Assembly: GCA_958296055.1 (NCBI GenBank)
Contig: CATQHS010000001.1
Location: forward strand, 515,808 to 579,807
Length of the DNA: 64,000 bases
Source: an uncultured Acidimicrobiales bacterium
GTDB taxonomy: Bacteria > Actinomycetota > Acidimicrobiia > Acidimicrobiales > Aldehydirespiratoraceae
Direction: 5' to 3'
The notes under the pieces are model-generated. The model was given only the letters and a program-made list of their open reading frames with translations, ran no database searches and was not told the origin of the DNA. How positions within the stretch are numbered: the first letter of the stretch is position 1; the number at the start of each line of letters is the position of its first letter. The position numbers and the translations under genes were made by a program. Positions 1 through 8,512 of this stretch are shown piece by piece.

Positions 1-140
1 TCGCCATCGGGCACCGGGTACACGTTGAGGTCGTTGATCGCCTCCCGGTGGGCGACCAGGGCATCGCGGAAGCCGGCGATGACCCGCCCGAAGGCGGCCA
101 CGTCCATGGTCTCGGGGACGCTCAGCGCGGGGCTGGCCAC
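1..140 (-). CDS. DAK2-domain protein, N-terminal fragment (runs off left edge)
   Basis: Only the first 46 or so codons are inside the window. The translation contains LNVYPVPDGD, the hallmark of the DhaL/DAK2 fold of dihydroxyacetone-kinase-like and fatty-acid-kinase-A-like proteins, whose aspartates bind Mg-ATP. About 27 residues separate the internal ATG (position 107) from this motif, which is normal for the family. I prefer the GTG at 140 because TACCAT lies exactly 6 nt before it, matching the leaderless pattern seen across the window. ATG 107 is the alternative. It is transcribed divergently from the DUF2277 gene. In bacteria this family often lies near recG or a fatty-acid-binding DegV gene, but neither is visible here. 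Confidence 0.75.
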   Translation of the reverse strand, partial: MASPALSVPETMDVAAFGRVIAGFRDALVAHREAINDLNVYPVPDG

Positions 141-146
141 GCCGCG

Positions 147-152
147 ATGGTA
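147..152 (-). promoter_or_regulatory. Leaderless -10 element (TACCAT) for the DAK2 gene
   Basis: TANNNT hexamer read on the minus strand, 6 nt before GTG 140. No Shine-Dalgarno sequence is placed for that GTG. Confidence 0.5.
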
Positions 153-220
153 CTCCCCCGCCTTCGACTCCTCTCGCCTCGGCCGTCGAGGGGTGACTCC
201 CGGCGGCCGGCCCGGGCAGG

Positions 221-226
221 TAGCTT
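221..226 (+). promoter_or_regulatory. Leaderless -10 element (TAGCTT) for the DUF2277 gene
   Basis: TANNNT hexamer 7 nt before ATG 234, so transcription should begin at or next to the start codon. Confidence 0.55.
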
Positions 227-233
227 TCCGGCC

Positions 234-500
234 ATGTGCCGCAGCATCCGCACCCTCCACAACTTCGACCCGCCCGCCACCGACGAAGAGGTGGAGGCGG
301 CCGCCCTGCAGTACGTCCGCAAGATCGCGGGCGCCGCCCGCCCGTCCCGGGCCAACCAAGCCGCCTTCCGGCTGGCGGTGGATCAGGTGGCGGCCAGCAC
401 CCGGACGCTGGTCGACTCGCTGGTCACCTCGTCGGCGCCGAGAACCCGGGAGGCCGAGGCGGCCAAGGCCGAGGCCCGAGCCCGCCGCCGCTTCGCCTGA
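234..500 (+). CDS. DUF2277 domain-containing protein
   Basis: An 88-residue protein beginning MCRSIRTLHNFDPPATDEE, which is the conserved opening of the DUF2277 family of small bacterial proteins. The family's second block (LQYVRKIAG, then PSRANQAAF) follows, and the charged, Ala/Arg-rich tail is ordinary. The start is fixed by the conserved MCRSI and by the TAGCTT hexamer 7 nt upstream. Function is not established for the family. Composition is high-GC and native, in sharp contrast to the island that begins 24 nt downstream. Confidence 0.85.
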   Translation: MCRSIRTLHNFDPPATDEEVEAAALQYVRKIAGAARPSRANQAAFRLAVDQVAASTRTLVDSLVTSSAPRTREAEAAKAEARARRRFA

Positions 501-523
501 TCAGACCCAGAGCAGAGACTGCA

Positions 524-1180
524 ATGGCCAAGCCTCAGTTATCAATTGAGAAGCTCATAGCGGAAGCGTCTGCTTTTGCTGTCTCTGAGTCCAGTCACCA
601 AGAGCCGGAATTATACGGCGTGACTGATGGAAAGGCAGTTGGTACTTACCTTGAACACAAGTTCCAATCTTTGCTTCACACGGGGTACAATTATGAAGAA
701 GGGAGTTCAGCACAGGGAATAGATTTTCCTATACTCAATGTGGATATAAAGGTAACCAGCATAAAGCAGCCACAGTCTTCTTGTCCATTTCAATCTGCTC
801 AACAAAAGGTACGAGGTCTTGGATATTCTCTATTAGTGTTCGTCTATGATAAAACGGATAATCATAAGTCTCGGACAGCTAACTTACAAATCTTGCACAC
901 TCTTTTTATTGATGCATCACGCACAGCCGACTATCAAACCACACGAGGAATCCAAGAAATACTTGACCACGACGGCAATATAGATGATCTAATCGCTTTT
1001 ATAAGCGACCGAAACCTTCCTGTAGATGAGGTGGGTGCCACTAGACTGGCAGAAGATATCTTACAGAACCCACCAGGACTAGGATATTTGACAATTTCAA
1101 ACGCCCTTCAATGGCGTCTTCAATACAAAAGAGTCATAGAATTGGCAGGTACTATAGAGGGCATACTGAAGGTGGGATAG
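524..1180 (+). CDS. Type II restriction endonuclease, PD-(D/E)XK type (putative)
   Basis: A 218-residue protein encoded in strikingly AT-rich DNA beside a DNA methyltransferase. A plausible PD-(D/E)XK core is visible: Glu in YLEHKF (about residue 43), Asp in GIDFP (about 65) and the DIK of LNVDIKVTS (about 73), with the lysine two residues after the second Asp. The downstream block SIKQPQSSCPFQSAQQKV and VFVYDK resembles stand-alone restriction enzymes found next to N6-adenine methylases. The gene ends 3 nt before the methylase ATG, so the two form one operon. I cannot predict the recognition sequence. The start at ATG 524 follows the first AT-rich codons. The long in-frame extension upstream is antisense-like GC-rich sequence overlapping the DUF2277 gene. 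Confidence 0.75.
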   Translation: MAKPQLSIEKLIAEASAFAVSESSHQEPELYGVTDGKAVGTYLEHKFQSLLHTGYNYEEGSSAQGIDFPILNVDIKVTSIKQPQSSCPFQSAQQKVRGLGYSLLVFVYDKTDNHKSRTANLQILHTLFIDASRTADYQTTRGIQEILDHDGNIDDLIAFISDRNLPVDEVGATRLAEDILQNPPGLGYLTISNALQWRLQYKRVIELAGTIEGILKVG

Positions 1181-1183
1181 AGT

Positions 1184-2656
1184 ATGGGTACGAAGAAACA
1201 AAAAGAGTACGGTGACTTTCAGACACCAGATGCGCTCGCTCAACAAGTATGTAACACTATCCGTCACTTAGGCGTGTCGCCAAAGACGATCATTGAACCA
1301 ACTTGTGGAAAAGGTTCATTCTTACAGGCCTCCATAGCCGTATTTTTTGAGTGTCCAGTGATCCTCGGCTTTGATATAGATCCAGACTACGTACAGGCAG
1401 CCGCAGCCGCGACATCAGAAGCAGACATAGAATGTGAAGATTTCTTCCAGAAAGACTGGCTCAATACACTAAACAATCTGCAAGAACCCATACTCATTGT
1501 CGGCAATCCTCCATGGGTAACCAATTCTGCTTTGAGTTCACTAGGCAGTACAAACCTACCGATTAAATCCAATTTACAACGATATAACGGACTTGATGCG
1601 CTAACAGGCAAAAGCAACTTTGATATTTCAGAATGGATGTTGTCACATCTTCTTAAGTGCCTTTCAGGGCGTGAAGCAGTGCTTGCGATGCTTTGCAAAA
1701 CTTCGGTAGCACGAAAGGTGCTCAACTATGCATGGAGTCAGGGCTTACAAATCGACAATTCTGCCATATATTTAATAGATGCGGCCAAACATTTTAATGT
1801 ATCGGTTGATGCTTGTCTTCTAGTTTGTGCATTAAAGCCGGGGACTAAGTCCAAAGAATGCAGTACTTATCTAAAGCTTGAAGCTTCCAAGTGTGAATCC
1901 ACGCTTGCATTGCGCAACGGACGGCTAGTAGCTGATCTAGATTCTTCTGACAAATGGGAGCATCTATCAGGCCGGTCTCCTCTCAAATGGCGGTCGGGAG
2001 TGAAACACGATTGCTCACCGGTTTTAGAATTATGGCCCAATGGATTGAATACTTTTATAAACGGGCTAGGTGAAACTGTAAGGCTTGAATCTACCTATCT
2101 GTATCCTATGCTAAAGAGTTCCGAGCTAGTAAAGCCTTACCCAACACATTCGCGCTTCATGCTCGTCACCCAGAACTCGACTAGTGAAGACACTCGGCAA
2201 ATAGAACATAAGGCTCCTCAAACCTGGGAGTACCTCCAGTCTCACGTTCATCGTCTAGATGGACGCGCTAGTTCTATCTATCAGAATCGTCCCAGATTCT
2301 CTATCTTCGGTGTAGGAATATATAGCTTTGCTACCTGGAAGGTAGCCATATCTGGCTTTTACAAGTGTCTCGAATTCCGCGGCATTGGACCCATAGATAA
2401 TAAGCCAGTAATGCTAGATGACACTTGCTACTTCTTGCCATGCAAAACCGAAGATGATGTCAAGATACTCTTACAGTTGCTCAATTCAGATGCAGCCCAA
2501 GAATTTTTACAATCTTTTATATTTTGGGATTCTAAGCGCCCTATAACTGCCCAGATTTTATCCAATCTAGATCTGACTGCATTAGCCAAAGAAGTCGGAA
2601 TATCACTTCCCACATGGTTAGATGCTAGATCTAATCATCAAACCACTTTGTGGTAG
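1184..2656 (+). CDS. Type II DNA N6-adenine methyltransferase
   Basis: 490 residues. SAM-binding motif I is EPTCGKGSFL near residue 39 and the catalytic motif IV is NPPW near residue 107, followed by a long C-terminal region presumed to carry the target-recognition domain. NPPW indicates methylation of adenine N6 (or, less often, cytosine N4). It lies 3 nt after the putative endonuclease. Both genes share AT-rich codons and so arrived together. The stop is 3 nt from the convergent end of the M16 peptidase gene, with no space for a terminator between them. Confidence 0.9.
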   Translation: MGTKKQKEYGDFQTPDALAQQVCNTIRHLGVSPKTIIEPTCGKGSFLQASIAVFFECPVILGFDIDPDYVQAAAAATSEADIECEDFFQKDWLNTLNNLQEPILIVGNPPWVTNSALSSLGSTNLPIKSNLQRYNGLDALTGKSNFDISEWMLSHLLKCLSGREAVLAMLCKTSVARKVLNYAWSQGLQIDNSAIYLIDAAKHFNVSVDACLLVCALKPGTKSKECSTYLKLEASKCESTLALRNGRLVADLDSSDKWEHLSGRSPLKWRSGVKHDCSPVLELWPNGLNTFINGLGETVRLESTYLYPMLKSSELVKPYPTHSRFMLVTQNSTSEDTRQIEHKAPQTWEYLQSHVHRLDGRASSIYQNRPRFSIFGVGIYSFATWKVAISGFYKCLEFRGIGPIDNKPVMLDDTCYFLPCKTEDDVKILLQLLNSDAAQEFLQSFIFWDSKRPITAQILSNLDLTALAKEVGISLPTWLDARSNHQTTLW

Positions 2657-2658
2657 GG

Positions 2659-5652
2659 CTAGATTTCGGAGGTTTCCTCTGAATCGGGGCTGAGCAGGGG
2701 GCTGGGGGCGGTGATGATCTCTATGCGGTCTTCGGTGCCGTAGAGGTCGGCGGCCAGGGACTGCACCGCGGCCGCGTCCACCTTCTCGAGTTCGGCCAGC
2801 AGTCGCTGGGGCGTGAACAGGTCGGCGTCGTCGAGGTGGAGGCGGCTGGTGAGCACGTTGAGCCACACGGCGTTGGAGGAGACGTCGGCGTAGTCGATCT
2901 CCAACACGGCCCGGGCCTGCTGCATCTCGGCGGCGGCCGGTCCGGTGGTGGCTATGTCGGCCAGGATCGACAGCACCGTGGAATGAATCTCCCCGAGGCG
3001 GTCGGGGTCGCCGGTGACCACCGTCTCGGACAGGACGGCGGGCCGAGGGGCCAGAACCGAGTCGAGCACGACCTGGGCGTTGTAGGAAGAGCCCAGCTCC
3101 TCGCGGAACACCTGCAGGAGACGGTCGTTCAGCAGGGTCTCCAGCACGTCGGCGGCGACCGCCACGAACGGCGTCACCGGGCCCTCCGCCTCGTGGTAGA
3201 TATCGACGACCGCGCTCACGTCATCGTTCGCGGCCCCCACCCCGATCGACACCACGCCTTCGGGGGCGGGCGGGCGGCGATCGGCGTAGCCGTCGTCCTC
3301 GCCGGCCGGGAGGGTCCCCACGTAACGGCGGGCCAAGCCCTCGACCACGGAGGCGTCCACATCGCCGACGACGGCCACCACCATGTCGTCCACCGATCCG
3401 AGACGGCGCCGGTAGAGATCCAGCAGCGACTCGGCGGTGAAGGCGTCGAGCTGCTCGCGGGTGGCCACCGGACGGTGCCAGGCTTCGTCGAAGCGAGCCG
3501 CGTTGTAGGCCACCCACGCCTGCCAGCCGGTGTTCACCTCGGTCAGCGAGAGGCGGGTCTCGGCCTGGTTCAGGGCCTCGTCGAAGGCGGCCTCCTCGAC
3601 CTTCGGCTCGGTTACGAACAGGTGCAGGAGCTGGAACAGCGTCTCCAAGTCGGCGCGGCTCGAGGAGCCGTTGAATCCCTCCTCCGTCTCGGAGATGAAG
3701 GCGCCGATGCCGGCGGTGGTCCCCTCCAGGAATCGGTTGAACTGGGGTTTCGCCAGGTCACCGACCCCGCTGCTCAGCACCGCCCCCACTGCGGAGGCCG
3801 ACAGCGCCCGGGCGCCGGGCTCCAGTTGCGACCAGCCCCCCAGCGACCGGGTGCGGAGGTTGACGGTCTCGGAGACGGTGTCGGAGTAGGCGAACATCAC
3901 CCGGGCCCCGTTGGCGAACTCCCACTCGACCCCCTCTAGGCCCTCCAGCACCGTCAACGGCCTGGTCGCGATGGGCGCCGTCGGCGCCGGAGCGGCCATC
4001 AGCTCGTCCACATGAGGCTCGACCGGGGGAGGGGGCTGGCTGCTGGGCGCGGCCGCGGCCACCGCCGCCCTCAGCTCGTCGACGCCGGGCACGCTGAACT
4101 GATCGGGGCCGACCGCGATCACTATCGGTCCGGCTCGGCCCATCAGCCACCGGTAGTGGTCGGTCAGCTCCCCGGCCGTCATGCCCTCCAGCAGCGCCAA
4201 GATCCGGTCGTGGCGGCCCTGGGGCGTGTCGGCGTCGGCGCCGGAGAGGTAGTGGGTGGCGTAGAGCTGCGCGTACTCCGGGCTCTCGGTGGCCGGGGCG
4301 CGGTCGAGTTGGTAATCCAGCGACACGGTGAACTGCTCAACGGCGCGGTCCAAGTCGGCCCCGGTGAACCCGTGCTCCTCGGCCGTCAGCAGTACCGACA
4401 GGTAGCCGGTGGAGGCGGCGCCCAGATCGGCGCCCTGCCAGTTGGTGCCGTAAAAGCGCATGGACCGGTTCTGGGCGAAGGTGACCAGGTCGGGCCGGTC
4501 CACCTGCGTGAGCTCGCCCCGGTAGTAGGCCTCCTCGAGGCGGTTGAGGAGCATCGCGTCGATGAGGTTCTCCATCACCGCCTGCCGCTGGCCGCCGGCG
4601 GTGCCGGAGCGGATCGGCGGGATGGGTATGTCGAGCGAGATGTAGGAGAAGCCCTGCCCGCCCTCGGTGACCACGTGGAACGACGGCTCGGGGTCGGGCG
4701 TCACCTCGATGGCCTCGAAGGGCGGGGGGTCGGCGGCCGGGATGGAGCCGAAGTGCTCGGCCACCAAGGCCTCGAGCTGGTCGGCGGGCCAGTCCCCCAC
4801 CGCCACCACCGCCATGTTCGACGGGACGTACCAGGCCTCGTAGAAGGCCCTCAGGTCGGCGGAGGTCATCGAGGAGATGGCGGCGGCGGTGCCGAGCGGG
4901 TCGTGGCCCTCGTAGGGCGTCCCCTCCGTATAGATCCGGTCGAACTCCGAGGAGACGTAGCCGTAGCTGGACTCGCGGCCGGTGCGCAGTTCGTCGAGCA
5001 CCACCCCGCGCTCGGCTGCGACCGTGTCCTCGTCGAGCGTGGCCGCATGGGCCATCTGGGCCAGCACGCCGAAGGCAGTGGACACGTCCGCGGGCGAATG
5101 GGTGTCGACGGTGATCAGGTAGACGGTCTCGTCGTAGCTGACGTAGGCGTTCGAGTCGGGGCCCAGCTCCACGCCCAGATCGCGCAGCGTCGAGTCCAGG
5201 GAGTCGCCGGGGTAGGCCTCGGTGCCCTTGAACACCATGTGCTCCAGGAAGTGGGCCACGCCGCGGCCCGGCTCGGGTTCGTTGACCGACCCGGCGTTCA
5301 CGACCAGTCGCAGGGAGAGGCTCGCCTCGGGCTTCTCGTTGTGCCTCAGGTAGTAGGTGAGGCCGTTGTCGAGCGCGCCGATGCGCACCGCCGGGTCGAC
5401 GGGCAGCGGCGTCGGATCGGCCAGCGGTTGGTAGGCGTCCGGTTCGGGGACCTCCGGCCCGGAGACGGCGGGCTCCTGCGGGCCGGGTCCGGGCTCAGGC
5501 TCGGGCTCGTCCGGCGCCGCCGGCGGCGGCTCCAGGTCCGAAATGTTCCCGGATACGGCTCCGCCGGACGGGGCCGGATCGCCCCCGGAGCAGGACGCCG
5601 CCACCAGGGCGGCCGCGGCGATGGCGAGGATGACGACTCGTTTTTGGGCCAT
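2659..5652 (-). CDS. M16 (insulinase/PqqL-like) zinc peptidase, lipoprotein
   Basis: 997 residues with a lipoprotein signal (short basic start, hydrophobic run, lipobox AAS-C with Cys at 21), so it is exported and membrane-anchored. The inverted zinc motif HFLEH is near residue 136, and the more distal ligand glutamate probably lies in ERGVVLDEL. An inactive C-terminal M16 half follows, giving the two-lobed clamshell size of PqqL-type enzymes (about 930-1000 aa). The start is ATG 5652, preceded by GAAAGG as ribosome-binding site. An in-frame upstream extension lacks a signal peptide at its head and is rejected. It probably degrades peptides at the cell surface. Confidence 0.92.
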   Translation of the reverse strand: MAQKRVVILAIAAAALVAASCSGGDPAPSGGAVSGNISDLEPPPAAPDEPEPEPGPGPQEPAVSGPEVPEPDAYQPLADPTPLPVDPAVRIGALDNGLTYYLRHNEKPEASLSLRLVVNAGSVNEPEPGRGVAHFLEHMVFKGTEAYPGDSLDSTLRDLGVELGPDSNAYVSYDETVYLITVDTHSPADVSTAFGVLAQMAHAATLDEDTVAAERGVVLDELRTGRESSYGYVSSEFDRIYTEGTPYEGHDPLGTAAAISSMTSADLRAFYEAWYVPSNMAVVAVGDWPADQLEALVAEHFGSIPAADPPPFEAIEVTPDPEPSFHVVTEGGQGFSYISLDIPIPPIRSGTAGGQRQAVMENLIDAMLLNRLEEAYYRGELTQVDRPDLVTFAQNRSMRFYGTNWQGADLGAASTGYLSVLLTAEEHGFTGADLDRAVEQFTVSLDYQLDRAPATESPEYAQLYATHYLSGADADTPQGRHDRILALLEGMTAGELTDHYRWLMGRAGPIVIAVGPDQFSVPGVDELRAAVAAAAPSSQPPPPVEPHVDELMAAPAPTAPIATRPLTVLEGLEGVEWEFANGARVMFAYSDTVSETVNLRTRSLGGWSQLEPGARALSASAVGAVLSSGVGDLAKPQFNRFLEGTTAGIGAFISETEEGFNGSSSRADLETLFQLLHLFVTEPKVEEAAFDEALNQAETRLSLTEVNTGWQAWVAYNAARFDEAWHRPVATREQLDAFTAESLLDLYRRRLGSVDDMVVAVVGDVDASVVEGLARRYVGTLPAGEDDGYADRRPPAPEGVVSIGVGAANDDVSAVVDIYHEAEGPVTPFVAVAADVLETLLNDRLLQVFREELGSSYNAQVVLDSVLAPRPAVLSETVVTGDPDRLGEIHSTVLSILADIATTGPAAAEMQQARAVLEIDYADVSSNAVWLNVLTSRLHLDDADLFTPQRLLAELEKVDAAAVQSLAADLYGTEDRIEIITAPSPLLSPDSEETSEI

Positions 5653-5715
5653 CGGGCGGGCCTTTCGGTGGTCGGTATCGGCAGACGGGCGGGAGCCGAG
5701 CCTTCTAGCAGACGG

Positions 5716-5721
5716 TACTCT
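5716..5721 (+). promoter_or_regulatory. Leaderless -10 element (TACTCT) for the cold-shock-like gene
   Basis: TANNNT hexamer 7 nt before GTG 5729. It lies in the divergent gap between this gene and the M16 peptidase gene. Confidence 0.5.
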
Positions 5722-5728
5722 CGGGGCG

Positions 5729-5950
5729 GTGCAGGGCGTGATCAAGAGCTACGACCCGGCGACCGGCGACGGCGTGGTGGTGAGCGAGGCCGACCTGGCC
5801 GACGTCGACCTGGCCGACAACGCCCTCGAGGGCTCGGTCTTCCGCATGGTCAGGCAGGGCCAGCGGGTGCAGTTCGACCTCGACGAGGCGGGCCGGGCCA
5901 CCCGGCTGCGGCTGGGCTCCGAGGTTGACATGGGCACCCCCCGGCTCTAG
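5729..5950 (+). CDS. Cold-shock-domain-like small protein
   Basis: 73 residues: VQGVIKSYDPATGDGVVV opens like the first strands of an OB-fold cold-shock domain (GxIKxYDxxxGxG), and the protein ends RLGSEVDMGTP. The aromatic RNP1 motif of true Csp proteins (KGFGFI) is replaced by GDGVVV, so RNA binding by the classic surface is doubtful. Very similar short proteins occur in other actinobacteria. The GTG start is chosen from the TACTCT element. The longer in-frame reading upstream overlaps the M16 signal peptide on the other strand. Confidence 0.75.
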   Translation: MQGVIKSYDPATGDGVVVSEADLADVDLADNALEGSVFRMVRQGQRVQFDLDEAGRATRLRLGSEVDMGTPRL

Positions 5951-5999
5951 CCAGCCAGCCGCCATCTGGGAGCGGGGGGCTGTTCACCGCGGGGCCCGG

Positions 6000-7730
6000 T
6001 CACATCACCGCGGCTATGCCCAGCGCCGCATAGCCCTGCCGGTCGAAATTGGCCCGGAACAGGTCCCGCAGCCGGGTGGCGGCCTCGTCGTAGGCGGCCG
6101 GGTCGGCCCAGGTGTGACGGGGGTTCAAGATGGCGCCGTCCACCCCGGGGCAGGAGGTCGGCATCTGCAGCCCCAGGATCGGGTGGGTGGTGGTGTCGGC
6201 ACCGTCGAACCCCCCGGCCAGGGCGGTGTCGAGCAGCCGGCGGGTCACGGCCAGCGACATGCGCTCGCCCCGGCCGTAGGGGCCGCCGGTCCAGCCGGTG
6301 TTCAACAGCACGCAGCGGGACCGGTGCCGCTCGATGAGGGTCCGCAGCAGCCCGGCGTAGACGTGGGGGCGCTGAGCCATGAACGGGGCCCCGAAGCAGG
6401 ACGAGAAGGTCGCGGTGGGCTCGGTCACCCCTACCTCGGTGCCGGCCAGGCGGGCGGTGAAGCCCATCACGAAGTGGTACATGGCCTCGTCGGTGTCCAG
6501 GATCGACACCGGGGGCAGCACCCCGAAGGCGTCGGCGGTCAGCAGCACCACGGTGCCGGGGTGGGGGCCCCGGGCGCCGGGGGCCACGTTGGGATTGCAC
6601 TCCAGCGGGTAGGCGAAGCGGGTGTTCTCGGTGATGGAGTCGTCGCCGAGGTCGAGCTCCTGGGGGTCGGTGGCGGCCAGGTCCCGGCCGGGGCGGGGCG
6701 GGACGTTCTCTATGAGCGTCCCCTTCATCGACAAGGCGGCGGCGATCACCGGCTCGGCCTGCTTGTCGAGGTCGATGAGCTTGGCGTAGCACCCGGCCTC
6801 GAAATTGAAGACGCCCCGGTCGGTCCAGACATGCTCGTCGTCGCCTATGAGTTCCCGGCCGGGCTCGGCCGACAGGGTCGTCTTGCCCGTGCCCGACAGC
6901 CCGAACAGCACGGCGCTGTCGCCGGCGGCCCCCACGTTGGCCGCGCAGTGCATGGAGAGGTGGCCCCGGGTCGGCGCCACGTAGTTCATGATGGTGAACA
7001 TCGTCTTCTTGTTGACGCCGCAGTAGTCAGCCCGCCCCAAGACCAGGGTCAGCTTGCGCTCGATGTCCACGATCACGGCCCGGTCCGACCGCCAGATCGG
7101 GTCGGGGTCCTGAGACGGGATGTAGGACGGGACGTTGAGCAGCGTCCACCCCTCCTCGGCTAGGCCCGATCCGGGGCCGGCCGCGGCCCGGGCCGGGGCC
7201 CCCAGTTCGCCGTTGGCGGCGGGGTCGGGGCAGAGACGGCTCGGGAACATGATGTTGCAGAAGTAGGCGTGGGTGGCGTACTCGCCCACGAACCGGTAGG
7301 GCTCGGCGAAGCTCGGGTCCCAGCCGCAGAACAGGTCGGTGGCGTACAGCCGGGACCAGCGCCGGCTGAGGTGCTGCACCACCCGGGCGGCCAGGGCGTC
7401 GAAGCGCTCCGGCTCGAAGCGGGCGAAGCCGGTCTTCCACCACACCGCGTCGGTCACCGAGGCCCGGTCCACGCAGAAGGTGTCGGCCAGCGGCCGGCCG
7501 GTGCAGGAGGGATCGGAGTAGAACACCAGCGGGCCGTCTAGGCCCAGGGCGGTGGGATGGGCCTTGGGCTCGGCGTCGCCGCCACCGGGCCGGACCCGGC
7601 CCCGGTCGCCGGAGACCGCGGCGACGAACAGCTCGTCCTGGGACAGGCCGTAGCGGATGTCCGCGGCCTCCAGGCCCAGAGCGCACTCCAGTTGGGCGGC
7701 GACCTCAACCGAAGGGGTGATGATGGTCAT
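6000..7730 (-). CDS. pckA: Phosphoenolpyruvate carboxykinase, ATP type
   Basis: 576 residues. Converts oxaloacetate plus ATP to phosphoenolpyruvate, CO2 and ADP in gluconeogenesis. Diagnostic ATP-class segments are present: FGLSGTGKTTLS (P-loop), IGDDEH, NFEAGCYAK, TENTRFAYP and LLTADAFGVLPP. The usual EGGCYAK reads EAGCYAK here, a Gly-to-Ala change next to the metal site. ATG 7730 has GAGG six bases upstream, whereas the GTG eight codons earlier has no ribosome site. A 22-codon micro-ORF starting at a duplicated copy of this start region ends on this ATG with an ATGA overlap (see 7727-7795). Many actinobacteria use the GTP-type enzyme instead. Confidence 0.95.
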   Translation of the reverse strand: MTIITPSVEVAAQLECALGLEAADIRYGLSQDELFVAAVSGDRGRVRPGGGDAEPKAHPTALGLDGPLVFYSDPSCTGRPLADTFCVDRASVTDAVWWKTGFARFEPERFDALAARVVQHLSRRWSRLYATDLFCGWDPSFAEPYRFVGEYATHAYFCNIMFPSRLCPDPAANGELGAPARAAAGPGSGLAEEGWTLLNVPSYIPSQDPDPIWRSDRAVIVDIERKLTLVLGRADYCGVNKKTMFTIMNYVAPTRGHLSMHCAANVGAAGDSAVLFGLSGTGKTTLSAEPGRELIGDDEHVWTDRGVFNFEAGCYAKLIDLDKQAEPVIAAALSMKGTLIENVPPRPGRDLAATDPQELDLGDDSITENTRFAYPLECNPNVAPGARGPHPGTVVLLTADAFGVLPPVSILDTDEAMYHFVMGFTARLAGTEVGVTEPTATFSSCFGAPFMAQRPHVYAGLLRTLIERHRSRCVLLNTGWTGGPYGRGERMSLAVTRRLLDTALAGGFDGADTTTHPILGLQMPTSCPGVDGAILNPRHTWADPAAYDEAATRLRDLFRANFDRQGYAALGIAAVM

Positions 7731-7795
7731 GCCGGCCTCGACGGGACCCGGCACGGCGGCCGGCGGCGGCCTGATCGGACGGTGGTGGTGGTCAT
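7727..7795 (-). CDS. Micro-ORF overlapping the pckA start (possible leader)
   Basis: Reading from ATG 7795, 22 codons rich in Thr then Arg/Pro end in TGA at 7729-7727, which overlaps the pckA ATG as ATGA. The ATG is part of an 18-nt near-perfect duplication (7791-7808 against 7726-7743, one mismatch) of the pckA start itself. Such an overlap would allow translational coupling or attenuation. Expression is not shown and it may be neutral debris of the duplication. Confidence 0.35.
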   Translation of the reverse strand: MTTTTVRSGRRRPPCRVPSRPA

Positions 7796-7894
7796 GCCAG
7801 CCTCGACGTCGTTGTCGTACCGGACGTGGTCGCCGGGCCCTGTCTCCCGGACGGGCCGAGCCTACCGGCGATCCCGCGGCGGTCGGGGCACCCC

Positions 7895-8040
7895 ATCACA
7901 GCCCGCCGGCGGCCGTCAGCCCGACCGGCCGTCACAACCCGACCGGCGGCGGCCGTCACAACCCGACCGGCAGCGGCCGTCACAGCCCGACCCGCCGCCA
8001 CAACCCGACCGGCGGCGGCCGTCACAGCCCGACCGGGTCG
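7895..8040. repeat. 24/18-bp tandem repeat built from a gene's stop region
   Basis: Six or more units of GTCACARCCCGACCGGC plus 0-7 bp, at spacings of 24, 24, 18 and 24 bp (7931, 7955, 7979, 7997, 8021) with degenerate units from 7895. On the minus strand the 8021 unit contains the last codons and TGA of the membrane-protein gene, and most downstream units recreate an in-frame TGA. It fills most of the 290-nt gap between that gene and pckA. I see no other gene in this stretch. Confidence 0.85.
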
Positions 8041-8414
8041 ACGATCATGGCCCGGATGCCCAGGCCCATCAGGAACAGCCCGGCCCCGCCGTACAGCAGG
8101 TGCAGCCGGTGGCGGAGCTGGTGGCGGTAGCCGTAGGCGATGGCCACCGCCACTAGGGCGGAGAACCCGTAGAGGGCGTGCAGGTCCGGGACCGGGCGGC
8201 CCTCGCCGGCCACCAGCCATGTCCCCAGGCCGGCCTGGGCGAAGACGGCGGCCTGGGCCGCGCCGGTGAACCACCACAGCGCCCGGCCCCGCCACCGGGG
8301 GCGCCGGTGGGCGGTCAGGGCCCACACCCCGGCGGCACCGTTGGCGATCACCACCGCCCACGAGAACCAGTCGTGGGCCCGGCCCGCCACCGAGGCCAGA
8401 ACCGGCCCGGTCAC
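8022..8414 (-). CDS. Small four-helix membrane protein, unknown function
   Basis: 130 residues with four hydrophobic segments at about 15-35, 45-68, 78-96 and 103-124, and short Arg-rich loops (HRRPRWRGR, RHQLRHR). No motif that I recognise. The GTG start at 8414 is the first available. The end of the gene, including the stop codon, is the template for the tandem repeat described at 7895-8040. It lies 98 nt downstream of the PIG-L deacetylase gene on the same strand and could be co-transcribed. Confidence 0.65.
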   Translation of the reverse strand: MTGPVLASVAGRAHDWFSWAVVIANGAAGVWALTAHRRPRWRGRALWWFTGAAQAAVFAQAGLGTWLVAGEGRPVPDLHALYGFSALVAVAIAYGYRHQLRHRLHLLYGGAGLFLMGLGIRAMIVDPVGL

Positions 8415-8512
8415 CGGATAGCGCCGGGCGCGGGGCCGGGGATCACCGTGGCGGCGGCAGGGATCGCAGCGGGAACGGGAACGGTCACGGGGGCGGGAAC
8501 GGAGGCGGCGGC

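Noticed and set aside
4012..5928. Very long plus-strand open frame inside the M16 peptidase gene
   Set aside because: High-GC antisense shadow; the composition is Gly/Arg/Val/His-rich without domains, and the opposite strand encodes a complete peptidase.
7895..8040. CRISPR-like array
   Set aside because: The units are contiguous with no unique spacers and derive from the adjacent gene's stop region.
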